A DNA stretch of 64,000 bases from Pseudomonas huaxiensis. Lineage in GTDB: Bacteria > Pseudomonadota > Gammaproteobacteria > Pseudomonadales > Pseudomonadaceae. Location: positions 1-64,000 of the forward strand of contig NZ_QKVL01000016.1 in assembly GCF_003231275.1 (NCBI RefSeq), written 5' to 3'. Shown here in pieces: positions 1 to 8,389 of this stretch. The notes below the pieces were generated by a model. It was not told where the DNA came from, made no database searches, and saw nothing but the letters and a program-made list of their open reading frames with translations. Position numbers and translations under genes: made by a program. Each line of letters opens with the position of its first letter. Position 1 is the first letter of the stretch.

Positions 1-132
1 CCAAGACAAAATGGACCCGCCGTAGAGGCGGAAGGGGCCGGCAGCCTCGCCAAATCGAATGGATAAGCTCACAGCACCAAAGCCCAAGCCCAAGCCCAAA
101 GATCATCACCCCCACCATTCCGTGAAGAACCG

Positions 133-164
133 AAAAAAGCCCCGGCAACATTGCCGGGGCTTTC
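133..164 (-). terminator. Rho-independent terminator (minus strand)
   Basis: A near-perfect stem, AAAGCCCCGGCAA with TTGCCGGGGCTTT, closes on a very short loop. On the minus strand it is followed by a run of six T. It starts about 10 bases past the stop of the small minus-strand gene at 174-257, so it would end that transcript and possibly read-through from the chemoreceptor gene. Confidence 0.8.
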
Positions 165-173
165 CTGAAGACC

Positions 174-257
174 TCAAACCGGAGAAATCGTCCCCAACGC
201 GCCGATCACGATCGCCAGCACCAGAAACCCGAACAGAAAAATCGCCATCTTGCCCAT
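174..257 (-). CDS. Small hydrophobic membrane peptide, 27 aa
   Basis: A short open frame that begins MGKMAIFLFGFLVLAIVI and ends GALGTISPV. It is preceded by a good ribosome-binding site (GGAGG, 5-base spacer to ATG) and followed within about 10 bases by a strong terminator. Residues 4-22 form a single predicted transmembrane helix with only one positive charge, at Lys3. No family is recognised. The site, hydrophobic helix and terminator together suggest a real small protein; the codon count is too low for statistics. It lies downstream of the chemoreceptor gene on the same strand, with 159 bases between them. It could be membrane-bound with a regulatory role, but that is a guess. Confidence 0.5.
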   Translation of the reverse strand: MGKMAIFLFGFLVLAIVIGALGTISPV

Positions 258-416
258 CACTGCCTCCGATTACCTGAACAACGGTTCAGACGGGAGCAAC
301 GGAACAGCCGCTGCCAACCACGCCTTTACGGGGCTTATTGTCGGCAAGCAGCTGTTTGCATAACAGATGCAGAAAGCACTGAAAAATACGGATCAGATGC
401 GTCCGCACAACACACC

Positions 417-1976
417 TCAGAAGCGGAAATGCCCAACCATCCCATGCAGTCGGTTGCTCAGGTGTTTGAGCTCGGTGCTCGCCGCGGAAATTTCTGCGCT
501 GGCAGTAGCAGATTCCTCGGCAGTTTCCCGCACGCGGGTCACGCTCTGGTTGATTTCCTCGGTCACCGCCGCCTGTTCTTCCGCTGCGGTGGCGATCAGT
601 TCGCTCATCTGCTGGATATTCGACACCTGACGAGTGATGTGCTCCAGGGCCATGCCGGTATCGCGCACGCCGGTAACCGAGGCGCTGGTCTGCTGCAGGT
701 TGGTCTTCATCATCCCGGTGCTTTCGTCGGCGATGTGTTGAAGGGTGATGATCAGTTGCTCGATCTCGCTGGACGACGCCTGAGTCCGTTGTGCCAGGTT
801 GCGCACTTCGTCCGCGACCACGGCAAAACCACGCCCGGCCTCGCCGGCCCGCGCCGCTTCGATGGCGGCGTTGAGCGCCAGCAGGTTGGTCTGTTCGGCC
901 ACGGCCTTGATCACGTCGAGGATCGCGCCGATGCGCCCGCACTCTTGCTGCAAGCGCCCCAGGGATTCGGCCGAGGTGCCGACGCCGCTGGCCATTTCTT
1001 CGATCTGGCGGATCGCCTGTTGCGACATCGCCAGCACACTGCTGACCTCCTGATCCGCGCCCTTGGCCGCACTCGCCGCTTCTTCCGAGTTTTTCGCGAC
1101 TTCCTGCACGGTCATGGCGATCTCGTTCATCGCGGTGGCGACCATATCGGTCTCGTTGCGCTGGCTGTCGATGCCTTCCTGGGTGGTGCTGGTGATCGCC
1201 GCCAGTTGCGAGGCCGACGCCGCCAGTTGCTGTGAACCGCAGCCGATCTGCGAAATCACTTCGCGCAGGCTGGCGTTCATGGTGTTCAGGGCACCCAGCA
1301 GCACGCCCAGTTCGTCACTGCGCTCGACCTTGATATCGGCGGTCAGGTCGCCGCCGGCAATACGCTGAGCGGCCTGCACCGCCTGGCGCAGCGGGTAGAC
1401 GATCTGCCGGCTGATCAGCAGCGCGACGGCAATGCCGCAGAGGATCGCCACCAGCGTCACGATGGCCAGGCGCATATGCGTGCTGTTCACCTGCTCGGAG
1501 GCACGTGCCTCTTCGGCGTAATACAGTTCGTTGACGCCGGCCTGCAGCCGCGACAGCAACTGGTTGGCCGCAGTCAGTTCGGCCACCGAGCGGGCCTGGT
1601 CGCGGGCTTTGGAGTAGGTGTCCAGGTCAGCGCGCAGCTTCTGTGCGGCACCCAGGTCCTGGGCCGGCCAGCGGCCCTCGCGGGCATCCAGCACCAACTG
1701 GTCGAAGCCTTCCTTGAGCTTGGCGTGGTGTTCCTGGTGCAGGGCCTGATGCTGGGCATCGCTGCTCAGGGCGAAGTTGTAGTTGGCTTCCCGGGTGAAG
1801 ACGATTTCGTCGAACAGGCTGCTGATGAAGCTGATGCGCTGCAGCGATGCACTGCTGTTTTGCAGCCCGAAGCCCCCCAGCAGCGACAACAGCAAGGCAA
1901 ACGACAACAGCAGGCCGAAACCCAGGCCGAGTTTGCGGGTAACGCTGAGGTTCTTCAGCGTGAATGCCTGTGACAT
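417..1976 (-). CDS. Methyl-accepting chemotaxis protein
   Basis: Transmembrane chemoreceptor that would signal to CheA/CheW. A first membrane helix lies at residues 16-37, then a periplasmic domain of about 130 residues that is mainly helical (four-helix-bundle type). A second helix follows at about 168-188, a HAMP linker at about 190-242, and a long cytoplasmic coiled coil. The hairpin tip is intact: EQTNLLALNAAIEAARAGEA followed by GRGFAVVADEVRNLAQR. The ATG at 1976 is preferred because GGAGAAAGG lies just before it; an in-frame TTG at 1988 would place that ribosome site inside the gene. Length (519 aa) is normal. The ligand cannot be inferred. No cheA/cheW neighbour is present, so this is a stand-alone receptor. 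Confidence 0.93.
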   Translation of the reverse strand: MSQAFTLKNLSVTRKLGLGFGLLLSFALLLSLLGGFGLQNSSASLQRISFISSLFDEIVFTREANYNFALSSDAQHQALHQEHHAKLKEGFDQLVLDAREGRWPAQDLGAAQKLRADLDTYSKARDQARSVAELTAANQLLSRLQAGVNELYYAEEARASEQVNSTHMRLAIVTLVAILCGIAVALLISRQIVYPLRQAVQAAQRIAGGDLTADIKVERSDELGVLLGALNTMNASLREVISQIGCGSQQLAASASQLAAITSTTQEGIDSQRNETDMVATAMNEIAMTVQEVAKNSEEAASAAKGADQEVSSVLAMSQQAIRQIEEMASGVGTSAESLGRLQQECGRIGAILDVIKAVAEQTNLLALNAAIEAARAGEAGRGFAVVADEVRNLAQRTQASSSEIEQLIITLQHIADESTGMMKTNLQQTSASVTGVRDTGMALEHITRQVSNIQQMSELIATAAEEQAAVTEEINQSVTRVRETAEESATASAEISAASTELKHLSNRLHGMVGHFRF

Positions 1977-2306
1977 ACCTTTCTCCAACCTGTGAATTCA
2001 TCCTCGCCGGTCCGCAGGTAACGGTAATCGGCAAGCCCAAAAAACCGGGAGTAATGTCATGACGCTGAAGCCGTGGGGGATCAGGTCGTGTACGAAAAGC
2101 CCGTACAGACCCAGGTGCGCAGAGGTGTTCCGGAGGGATTCACACTGGCATCCATGCAGTTCCCCGCGAGTGGGAACCGGGTGTATCCGGGCATCCGTTG
2201 CCCTGTTTTTGCCCATACTTTAAGTAAGGGGATAGTAACATTCGCAAACGATTGATCTCAATATGACACTAATGTCTGTTTGCCGCTATTGGTCCCCCTG
2301 CCCTGA
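1977..2306. other. Intergenic region upstream of chemoreceptor
   Basis: About 330 bases with no convincing gene. It must hold the chemoreceptor promoter. A GCCGATTA box on the minus strand (2025-2032) resembles a sigma-28 -10 element, but there is no TAAA box at the right distance. Confidence 0.4.
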
Positions 2307-2591
2307 GCCGAATGCAGTTGCGCCCAGCGTCTTGAAGACCGGCCCGCACAACCTTCGGAACTGTATGCCGGCGGTGCACGAACAGCACTCACGAAAGAGG
2401 CAAAAGACCTTATTGATCATGGCTTTATCGATACACGTAAACACGCGAAACGAGCTGTTTCCAGTGCCCTTGAATGGAATGCCCCGCTGCTCGTCCATAG
2501 TGGATGGATCGCAGAAACAAGTGCTCCAAACAACGGCGTAAGTCTGGGAATTTCCAGTGAGCTCGGAAAAGAGTTGCAACAATTACCCAGC
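2307..2591 (+). pseudogene. Possible coding remnant without start codon
   Basis: One forward frame stays open from the stop at 2304 to the stop at 2700. It reads like natural protein (for example ALTKEAKDLIDHGFIDTRKH, then AVSSALEWNAPLLVHSGWIA) but has no ATG, GTG or ribosome site at a sensible place. Base composition is lower in GC than the flanks. The last third overlaps the hydrolase gene on the other strand, where the frame is probably accidental. I read it as the decayed end of a lost gene. The family is not recognised, and chance is not excluded. Confidence 0.3.
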
Positions 2592-3296
2592 TCAGATGAC
2601 CACGCAGTTGCTCAGATGCCGCAGAAACACGTCGGCCCACTGGGGATCAGCGAGCATCCGCTGCAGCAGACCACTGTGGAGCGCACCCGGGACTACCCAT
2701 AGCGAGCGCCATTCGGCATTCACCGCCGCATCATGCAGCCGTTGCGGAATCTCCAGCGGCACCACCTCGTCGTCGCCTGCGGCGATCACCAACAGGCGGC
2801 CACGAAAGCGCGAAAGCGTCGACCAGGCATCGCTGTCGGCCCAACTGCGTGGCTGGCGGATCAGCTCCGAAAACGCCGGGCCGAATGGCACGTCGTAGGC
2901 TTCGGGACAATAAACGCCGGGGACTACCAGCACCAGGGCGCGCAGGTCGAAGATTTCACTGAGACGGATGGCGTTATAGGCACCCATGCTGGCGCCGATG
3001 ATTGCCGTCGGGATCTGTGTCGCCTCGATCACTGCCTGCGCCTGGACGGTGCGGTCCTGTAACGAGGTGCCGAGCTTGTCGCCCGCGGTCCGGCCATGGC
3101 CGATGCAATCGAACGCGGTGGAACCCACGCCGTGCCGCGCCAGCTCCGCGCGCACACCGTCATAAATCCCCGAATGCGCGGCGCCGCCGCCGTGAATTGC
3201 CAGCAGATGGGCGGAGCCGGCGCCGGGACGATGATCGGCGAACAGCCGGGCAGGACCGTAACTGACCTGGAGCGCGACGGGGGACTGTGTGGACAT
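2592..3296 (-). CDS. Alpha/beta-hydrolase
   Basis: A 234-residue cytoplasmic alpha/beta-hydrolase with no signal peptide. The oxyanion loop HGGG is at about 35-38. The nucleophile elbow is GASMG (Ser103). An acidic residue lies at AAGDDEVVP (Asp175/176) and the catalytic His in GALHSGLL (His207). This is a complete Ser-Asp-His triad, so it is likely an active esterase, lipase or lactonase; the substrate cannot be predicted. It is divergent from an SDR gene, with 106 bases between the two starts, so the two may share a regulatory region. The ribosome-binding site is weak. Confidence 0.85.
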   Translation of the reverse strand: MSTQSPVALQVSYGPARLFADHRPGAGSAHLLAIHGGGAAHSGIYDGVRAELARHGVGSTAFDCIGHGRTAGDKLGTSLQDRTVQAQAVIEATQIPTAIIGASMGAYNAIRLSEIFDLRALVLVVPGVYCPEAYDVPFGPAFSELIRQPRSWADSDAWSTLSRFRGRLLVIAAGDDEVVPLEIPQRLHDAAVNAEWRSLWVVPGALHSGLLQRMLADPQWADVFLRHLSNCVVI

Positions 3297-3402
3297 GGCG
3301 ATAGATTTTCTACTGGGTTGGCGATGGAAAACTGACTCTCTGGGCGGACGCGTGCCTGCTAGCCTTGGTCAGCTTAAACCTCGAACCACGGGAGCACGAT
3401 CA

Positions 3403-4107
3403 ATGACGGTAGAAAAAGTGGCGATCATCACCGCCGGTGGCAGCGGCATGGGCGCAGCGGCAGCACGACGGCTGGCGGCGGACGGCTTCAAGGTCGGCAT
3501 CCTCTCCTCCTCCGGTAAGGGCCAGGCGCTGGCCGAGGAACTGGGCGGCATCGGCGTGACCGGCTCCAACCAGTCCAACGACGACCTGAAACAACTGGTG
3601 GAGCAGGTGCAGGCGCGCTGGGGCCGCATCGACGTGCTGGTCAACAGCGCCGGTCACGGCCCGCGAGCACCGATCCTGGAAATCAGCGACGAAGACTGGC
3701 ACCGCGGCCTCGACACCTACCTGCTCAACGTGATCCGCCCGACCCGCCTGGTGACGCCCATCATGCAGCGCCAGCGCGACGGCGTGATCATCAATATTTC
3801 CACTGCCTGGGCGTTCGAGCCGAGCGAGATGTTCCCCACCTCCGCGGTGTTCCGCGCTGGCCTCGCTTCGTTCAGCAAGATCTTTGCCGACACCTACGCC
3901 CGCGACAACCTGCGCATGAACAACGTCCTGCCCGGCTGGATCGACAGCCTGCCGGCCACCGAAGAACGCCGCGCGAGCGTACCGTTGCAACGCTACGGCA
4001 GCAGCGAGGAAATCGCGGCTACCGTAGCCTTCCTCGCCTCGCCGGGCGCCGCCTATATCACTGGCCAGAACATTCGGGTCGACGGCGGGATTACCCGCTC
4101 GGTGTAA
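3403..4107 (+). CDS. SDR-family protein lacking the Tyr/Lys catalytic pair
   Basis: Short-chain dehydrogenase/reductase fold, 234 aa. The nucleotide-binding TAGGSGMG motif (10-17), NSAG (81-84), NIS (131-133) and the C-terminal ITGQNIRVDGG are all present. At the active site, where Y-x-x-x-K is expected, the protein reads SAVFR (147-151), so Tyr is Ser and Lys is Arg. It may bind NAD(P) without normal SDR catalysis or use a different mechanism. The ATG at 3403 has GGAG 8 bases upstream; an upstream in-frame extension has no such site. It is divergent from the alpha/beta-hydrolase gene. Confidence 0.85.
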   Translation: MTVEKVAIITAGGSGMGAAAARRLAADGFKVGILSSSGKGQALAEELGGIGVTGSNQSNDDLKQLVEQVQARWGRIDVLVNSAGHGPRAPILEISDEDWHRGLDTYLLNVIRPTRLVTPIMQRQRDGVIINISTAWAFEPSEMFPTSAVFRAGLASFSKIFADTYARDNLRMNNVLPGWIDSLPATEERRASVPLQRYGSSEEIAATVAFLASPGAAYITGQNIRVDGGITRSV

Positions 4108-4112
4108 GCCCA

Positions 4113-4135
4113 GCCGGTCCCGCAGCGGGGCCGGC
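4113..4135. terminator. GC-rich hairpin between convergent genes
   Basis: A 9-base stem (GCCGGTCCC with GGGGCCGGC, one wobble) and 5-base loop lie between the ends of the SDR and the M14 peptidase genes. There is no T-tract on either side, so termination activity is uncertain. Confidence 0.35.
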
Positions 4136-4140
4136 GCGCT

Positions 4141-6042
4141 TCAATACACCACGCCCACCGGGTAGACGAAGGCGTTGACGTCATAGAACGGCGTGCGCTG
4201 ATAGAACCAGCTCAAGCGCGCCTGCGGATCGGCGGCGAACGCCGGGTCGGCCTTCAGCGCCTGTTCGAACTCGGCCTTCAGCGCCGGACTCTCTTCCAGC
4301 ATTTTCCGCGCCATCGGTTCCATCACGTATTCCTCGGGCTCTTCCGCTACCACCAGGGTCGAGTTGAAGAAGCCCCAGGCCCAGAACGAGTCGGGGCTTT
4401 CCGGGTACAGCAGGTTGACCGCCAGCACACCGAGCGGCTGATCGAGGTTGATCACCATCGAGCCCGCCGGGAAGGTCTGCAAGCGTTCGAAGGGTTTCGC
4501 CACGCCGCTGACCAGCAGATGCCCTTCGTAGCCGGGAATTTCGTTGGACTTGGCCCGGTCCGGCTCGAAGCCGCCCGCCACTTTCACCTCGTCCATACGG
4601 AACAGGGTCACGGCCACGGCAGTGGGTTTGTCCAGCGTGCGCATGTCGATGCCATGGGCCTTGAGCCGGGCGATCACCTCGCGCCACTGGGCCGGCACGA
4701 TGTACTGCTTCGGCCGCTTGGTGATCAGGTCCGGCTCGGTGTTGCCGGTGACCGGCACGTCGAGGCTCTTCGGCTGGTTGCTCCAGACGATGGTCCTGGC
4801 CCCGGTGATCGGCGAGGTGTCGTAGCGGTAGTCGCCCACGGTGAACGGCACGGTTTCAGCCTTGCCCGCCTTCCAGGTCAGGATCACGTCTTTCTGCGCC
4901 GCCAGACGCGCGCGGTCCTTGGCGATGGCGGCGCGCAGCGAGGCCGACTGCTCGCCGATCACCTGGAACATGCTCTTGAGCATCACGTAGTTGCCCAGCA
5001 CCTGGGTCTTGTACGGATGCAAGGCGTGCTGTTCGATCAGGATCGACGGCACGTTGCGGATATCACCGTACTGGTTGGAGAACCGCGCCAGGTCGGTGCG
5101 GTACGGGTAGTAACCCTGGGTCGGGTCCTGGTTGTCGTTGAAGCTGATGCACTCGTGAACCACATGACCTGCGTCCTGCAACGCGCGGTACACCGGTGCC
5201 CGCATCACCTCGTCCATCCACGCGCTGCTGGCGGGCGACCAGCCGTTGCCGTTGTGGCAGTACGAACTGTCGTAGGGGTACATGGCGCCGTCGGTGGAAT
5301 GGGTGTCGGCGAAGAAGCTCAGTTCATAGGTGTTGAACACCCAGGCGACGTTGCGGATCTCGGCGCTGTCGAGCTTGGTGAAGTCGCGGTTGAGGTTGTA
5401 GTTCAGGCCATTGACCCGCCAGCCGCTGACATCGGGGCCGTTCTGGTTGATGCGGCCGTAGGGGCTGCGGCGCACGTCGCCGTCGATATTGACGGTGGGA
5501 ATGAACAGGATATTGACCCGTTCCAGCAGCCCGGCCAGCGCTTTGTCGCCACTGGTCATGTCGCGCAGCAGCATGAACATGGCGTCCTTGCCGTTGGACT
5601 CGCCGGGGTGGATCTCGGCTTCAACGAAGATCGTCGGCTTGCCGGATTTTTTCAGCCCGGCGGGCGACTTGTCGGCGCTGGTGGAGGCGACCGCCAGCAG
5701 CATCGGGTAACCTTCGGCGCTCTTTTCCGGCAGGTCGGTAAGTACCACCCGGCCACCGGAGGCAGCGGCCAGCTTTTTCAGCCAGGCGCGGGTTTGTTCA
5801 TAGGTGCTGGTCTGGCGGAAATCGCTGGATTCGGCCACCGTGATCAGCGGATTGTCGGCCTTGGCGATGTACTGCGTGCTGGTGATCTGCTGTTCGAACA
5901 TCGCCGGCAGGATGCGTTGCTTCGCCGCTTGCAGGTAACCGCTGTCATCAATGTAGGCCGGCGCGCCGGGCAAGGCGGCCTGGACCGGCAGACTGGCACC
6001 GAGCGACAGCGCGGCGAAAAGCAGGTGCGGGTGCTTCATCAT
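4141..6042 (-). CDS. Secreted M14-family zinc carboxypeptidase
   Basis: A 633-residue exported metallopeptidase. An N-terminal signal peptide (residues 1-22, ending VQA) is followed by the M14 domain. Zinc ligands are visible as HPGE (His145, Glu148) and the later THSTDG (His248), in the HxxE...H order of this family. NIDGD and NLNRDF motifs around 185-222 are typical of the substrate pocket. The protein is longer than a minimal carboxypeptidase (about 300 aa), with an extra C-terminal region after about residue 400 that I cannot assign. AAGGAACTC precedes the double ATG. It probably acts on peptides in the periplasm or outside the cell. It is monocistronic and convergent with the SDR gene. 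Confidence 0.88.
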   Translation of the reverse strand: MMKHPHLLFAALSLGASLPVQAALPGAPAYIDDSGYLQAAKQRILPAMFEQQITSTQYIAKADNPLITVAESSDFRQTSTYEQTRAWLKKLAAASGGRVVLTDLPEKSAEGYPMLLAVASTSADKSPAGLKKSGKPTIFVEAEIHPGESNGKDAMFMLLRDMTSGDKALAGLLERVNILFIPTVNIDGDVRRSPYGRINQNGPDVSGWRVNGLNYNLNRDFTKLDSAEIRNVAWVFNTYELSFFADTHSTDGAMYPYDSSYCHNGNGWSPASSAWMDEVMRAPVYRALQDAGHVVHECISFNDNQDPTQGYYPYRTDLARFSNQYGDIRNVPSILIEQHALHPYKTQVLGNYVMLKSMFQVIGEQSASLRAAIAKDRARLAAQKDVILTWKAGKAETVPFTVGDYRYDTSPITGARTIVWSNQPKSLDVPVTGNTEPDLITKRPKQYIVPAQWREVIARLKAHGIDMRTLDKPTAVAVTLFRMDEVKVAGGFEPDRAKSNEIPGYEGHLLVSGVAKPFERLQTFPAGSMVINLDQPLGVLAVNLLYPESPDSFWAWGFFNSTLVVAEEPEEYVMEPMARKMLEESPALKAEFEQALKADPAFAADPQARLSWFYQRTPFYDVNAFVYPVGVVY

Positions 6043-6124
6043 GAGTTCCTTCTCTCACAGGGACTGGCAACCTTAGAACACATTGCAAGACGATACGAGG
6101 GCGCTTTTACCTTGATAGTTGCAG

Positions 6125-6400
6125 CGTTCTGTAGATCGAGCGCCGCCCGCGCGGCGCATCGCGAGCAAGCTCGCTCCTACATAGGTTGCAACGTACCTAT
6201 GTCTGTTAGGCCATGGTTGACCGCCTTGTTTGCACGACGTGTTATCGAGTCGACCTCAACAGCCTCCCCGCGATCCATCGCCAAACGCCAAGGGCTGGCA
6301 ACCCAAATCTTACAGGCCATGGCACGTTGCAACCAATGTAGGAGCGAGCTTGCTCGCGATGCGCCGCGCGGGCGGCGCTCGATCTCAAGAGCGCTAGAAA
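6125..6400. repeat. Long paired REP element (REPIN-like), copy 1
   Basis: Two inverted arms, 6134-6192 and 6325-6384, carry the same REP sequence (GCGCCGCCCGCGCGGCGCAT and the GCGAGCAAGCTCGCTCCTAC core), followed inward by GGTTGCAACGT. The spacer is not random: 6185-6250 matches the spacer of a second copy at 43710-43937 almost base for base. It fills most of the gap between the peptidase and ureG genes. No protein is encoded. Spread would depend on a RAYT transposase elsewhere in the genome. Confidence 0.8.
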
Positions 6401-6510
6401 ATCCCAGACGTGCGCCTAGTGGCCATTACTAGGTCCTTTGACAAGCGACCTCCGGCCATCACATGACCGAAATATGTGTAGATACCCATGCGCATCGATC
6501 TCAACTGCCA

Positions 6511-7140
6511 CTACCCCGCCTTCGCCGCATCCAGCATGCCCCGATCGACAATGAAGTCGATCAGCGTCTGCAAGCCATGCCCGGTCTTGAGGTTGGTGAA
6601 TGCCCACGGCCGCTCCGGGCGCATGCGCTGGGTGTCGCGCTCCATCACTTCCAGCGACGCACCGACATACGGCGCGAGGTCGATCTTGTTGATCACTAGG
6701 AAGTCCGACTTGGTAATCCCCGGCCCGCCCTTGCGCGGGATCTTCTCGCCTTCGGCGACGTCGATCACGTAGACCGTGAGGTCCGCCAGTTCCGGGCTGA
6801 AGGTGGCGCTGAGGTTGTCGCCGCCGCTTTCGACAAAGATCACGTCGAGGTTGCCGAAGGTGCGCGCCAGTTCTTCCACCGCCGCCAGGTTCATCGAAGC
6901 GTCTTCACGGATCGCGGTGTGCGGGCAGCCACCGGTTTCCACGCCAACGATGCGCTCCGGTGCCAATGCGCCGGCTTCGGTGAGGATGCGCTGGTCTTCC
7001 TTGGTGTAGATGTCGTTGGTCACCACGGCGATTTCATAATGGTCGCGCATGGCCTTGCACAGCGCTTCGAGCAGCGCGGTCTTGCCGGACCCGACCGGGC
7101 CACCGACGCCGACACGCAGGGGTTGCTTGTAACTTTGCAT
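6511..7140 (-). CDS. ureG: Urease accessory GTPase UreG
   Basis: GTPase that drives nickel insertion into urease with UreD/UreF and receives nickel via UreE. The P-loop GPVGSGKT is at 14-21, followed by NDIYTKED and the metal-binding CPH motif (72-74) in GVETGGCPHTAIRED. ESGGDNLSATFSPELAD and the guanine-specificity NKID are also present. Length of 209 aa is normal. The ATG at 7140 is used; an upstream in-frame extension falls in the ureF gene and is spurious. Last gene of the minus-strand urease operon, 10 bases after ureF. Confidence 0.97.
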   Translation of the reverse strand: MQSYKQPLRVGVGGPVGSGKTALLEALCKAMRDHYEIAVVTNDIYTKEDQRILTEAGALAPERIVGVETGGCPHTAIREDASMNLAAVEELARTFGNLDVIFVESGGDNLSATFSPELADLTVYVIDVAEGEKIPRKGGPGITKSDFLVINKIDLAPYVGASLEVMERDTQRMRPERPWAFTNLKTGHGLQTLIDFIVDRGMLDAAKAG

Positions 7141-7150
7141 AGGGGATTCC

Positions 7151-7825
7151 TCAGGATCGGAACAATCGGGTGTATTGGGTTTCGTGCCGGGACGAGGCAA
7201 TCGCCAGCAGCGGCAGGCCGCCGCCGAGCTGGTCGTCAGGCACGGCCAGGGCCTTTTCCAGGACGGCGGGCAGCTCTTCAGACAGATCACGCAGCAGCGT
7301 CTGCGCCGCCTGCTGGCCGAACGGCACCAGCTTGACCCCGGCCATCACCGCGCCTTCCAGCCAGATGAAGCCATGCCCCAGGGCCAGGTCGCGCAGCGGA
7401 ATCTGCCAGTGCACCGCGAGCCACGCCATGCCGCCGAGCTGGCTCAGCTCCAGGCTGGCGCGCCACGCAGGGTCCTGGCCCAATTGCCAGCCATCCAGCA
7501 GGCGCATCAGGGCCTTGCCGCGCTGGCGTTCTTCGGTGCGTAGCTCGGCGGTTTCGCGGTTGCTCAGCAGAAATTGGCTCCACTGCGTGAACGCGGCGAC
7601 ATCGCCGGTCTCGCAGGCGCGATACAAGCGCGCCAACAACGGCCAGTCGAGGTAGCCGAGGGTGTCGTGCAACTGCTGGCGCTGCCAGTCGGCAAAGCCC
7701 GCAGCACCGTGCACCCAGCCGGCCTCCACCGCCCATTCCAGCCCCTGCGAGTAGGTGAAACCACCCACCGGCAGGTTCGGGCTGGCCAGTTGCAGCAGGC
7801 GCAGCAGCTTCAGGTCGGCGCTCAT
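7151..7825 (-). CDS. ureF: Urease accessory protein UreF
   Basis: All-helical 224-residue urease maturation factor that bridges UreD-bound apo-urease and UreG. It begins MSADLKLLRLLQLASPNLPV, with the family-typical GGFTYSQGLEWAVEAGWV just after. The start overlaps the ureJ stop by one base (TGATG), indicating translational coupling. Confidence 0.96.
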   Translation of the reverse strand: MSADLKLLRLLQLASPNLPVGGFTYSQGLEWAVEAGWVHGAAGFADWQRQQLHDTLGYLDWPLLARLYRACETGDVAAFTQWSQFLLSNRETAELRTEERQRGKALMRLLDGWQLGQDPAWRASLELSQLGGMAWLAVHWQIPLRDLALGHGFIWLEGAVMAGVKLVPFGQQAAQTLLRDLSEELPAVLEKALAVPDDQLGGGLPLLAIASSRHETQYTRLFRS

Positions 7826-8370
7826 CAGCCCGCCAACATCACAGCGGCGCCGGCCAGCAGACCGCCGCCGAAGGCTTGTTGCAGGCGGGTGTGGCGACGC
7901 AACAGGCAACCCACGCCGAAGCCGGCCAGCAACAGCAGGCCGCTGACGGTGACAAAGCCCGCGCTGAACACCCAGAACGCACCCGGGCTGGATTCAACGC
8001 CGTGGGCCCAGCCGTGGAACAGCGCAAACACCGGCATGACCAGCGACAGCAGCACCTGGCGGCGCGGCAGCAACAACGCGGCGCCCGCAACCAGCAGCGA
8101 GCCGAGGATCATGGCTTCCATGCCGATCACGCCGCCGAACAGATGACCCAGCACCGCGCCGCTGAACATCGCGCACAAGGTCAGCAGCGGCAGGGTCAGG
8201 CGGCTGCGGGTCAGCGCGGCGAGCACGCCGGTACCGATCAGCATCAGCAAGTGATCAAGACCGGTCAGCGGGTGCAGCAGGCCGTCCTGCAGCGGGTTGG
8301 CGTCGTGGCCGGGGTGAGCCAGGGCGGGTACGGCGACCAGCAGCAAAGCCAGGGCGAGGTATTTCTTCAT
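7825..8370 (-). CDS. ureJ: HupE/UreJ-type membrane nickel permease
   Basis: A 181-residue membrane protein with an N-terminal signal or first helix (MKKYLALALLLVAVPALA) and the HupE/UreJ signature HPGHDANPLQDGLLHPLTGLDHLL. The His and Asp residues of HPGHD and GLDH are the usual metal-transport residues. About six further hydrophobic segments follow, with FALFHGWAHG in the middle. It would import nickel for urease. Position between ureE and ureF matches pseudomonad clusters. Start supported by AAGGAG before ATG 8370. Confidence 0.93.
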   Translation of the reverse strand: MKKYLALALLLVAVPALAHPGHDANPLQDGLLHPLTGLDHLLMLIGTGVLAALTRSRLTLPLLTLCAMFSGAVLGHLFGGVIGMEAMILGSLLVAGAALLLPRRQVLLSLVMPVFALFHGWAHGVESSPGAFWVFSAGFVTVSGLLLLAGFGVGCLLRRHTRLQQAFGGGLLAGAAVMLAG

Positions 8371-8389
8371 GGGGTGCTCCTTGTTGGAA

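Noticed and set aside
59..277. Plus-strand 72-codon frame at the window start
   Set aside because: Lys/Pro-rich translation without a ribosome site, overlapping the terminator and the better-supported small minus-strand gene.
2025..2051. Sigma-28 promoter for the chemoreceptor
   Set aside because: GCCGATTA matches a -10 box, but at 15 bases upstream the sequence is CTCC rather than TAAA.
4519..6432. Long plus-strand open frame (about 640 codons) opposite the M14 peptidase
   Set aside because: It is a mirror of the GC-rich codon pattern. Its translation is rich in His, Gln, Gly and Arg with no family motifs, and the minus-strand gene has a signal peptide and zinc ligands.
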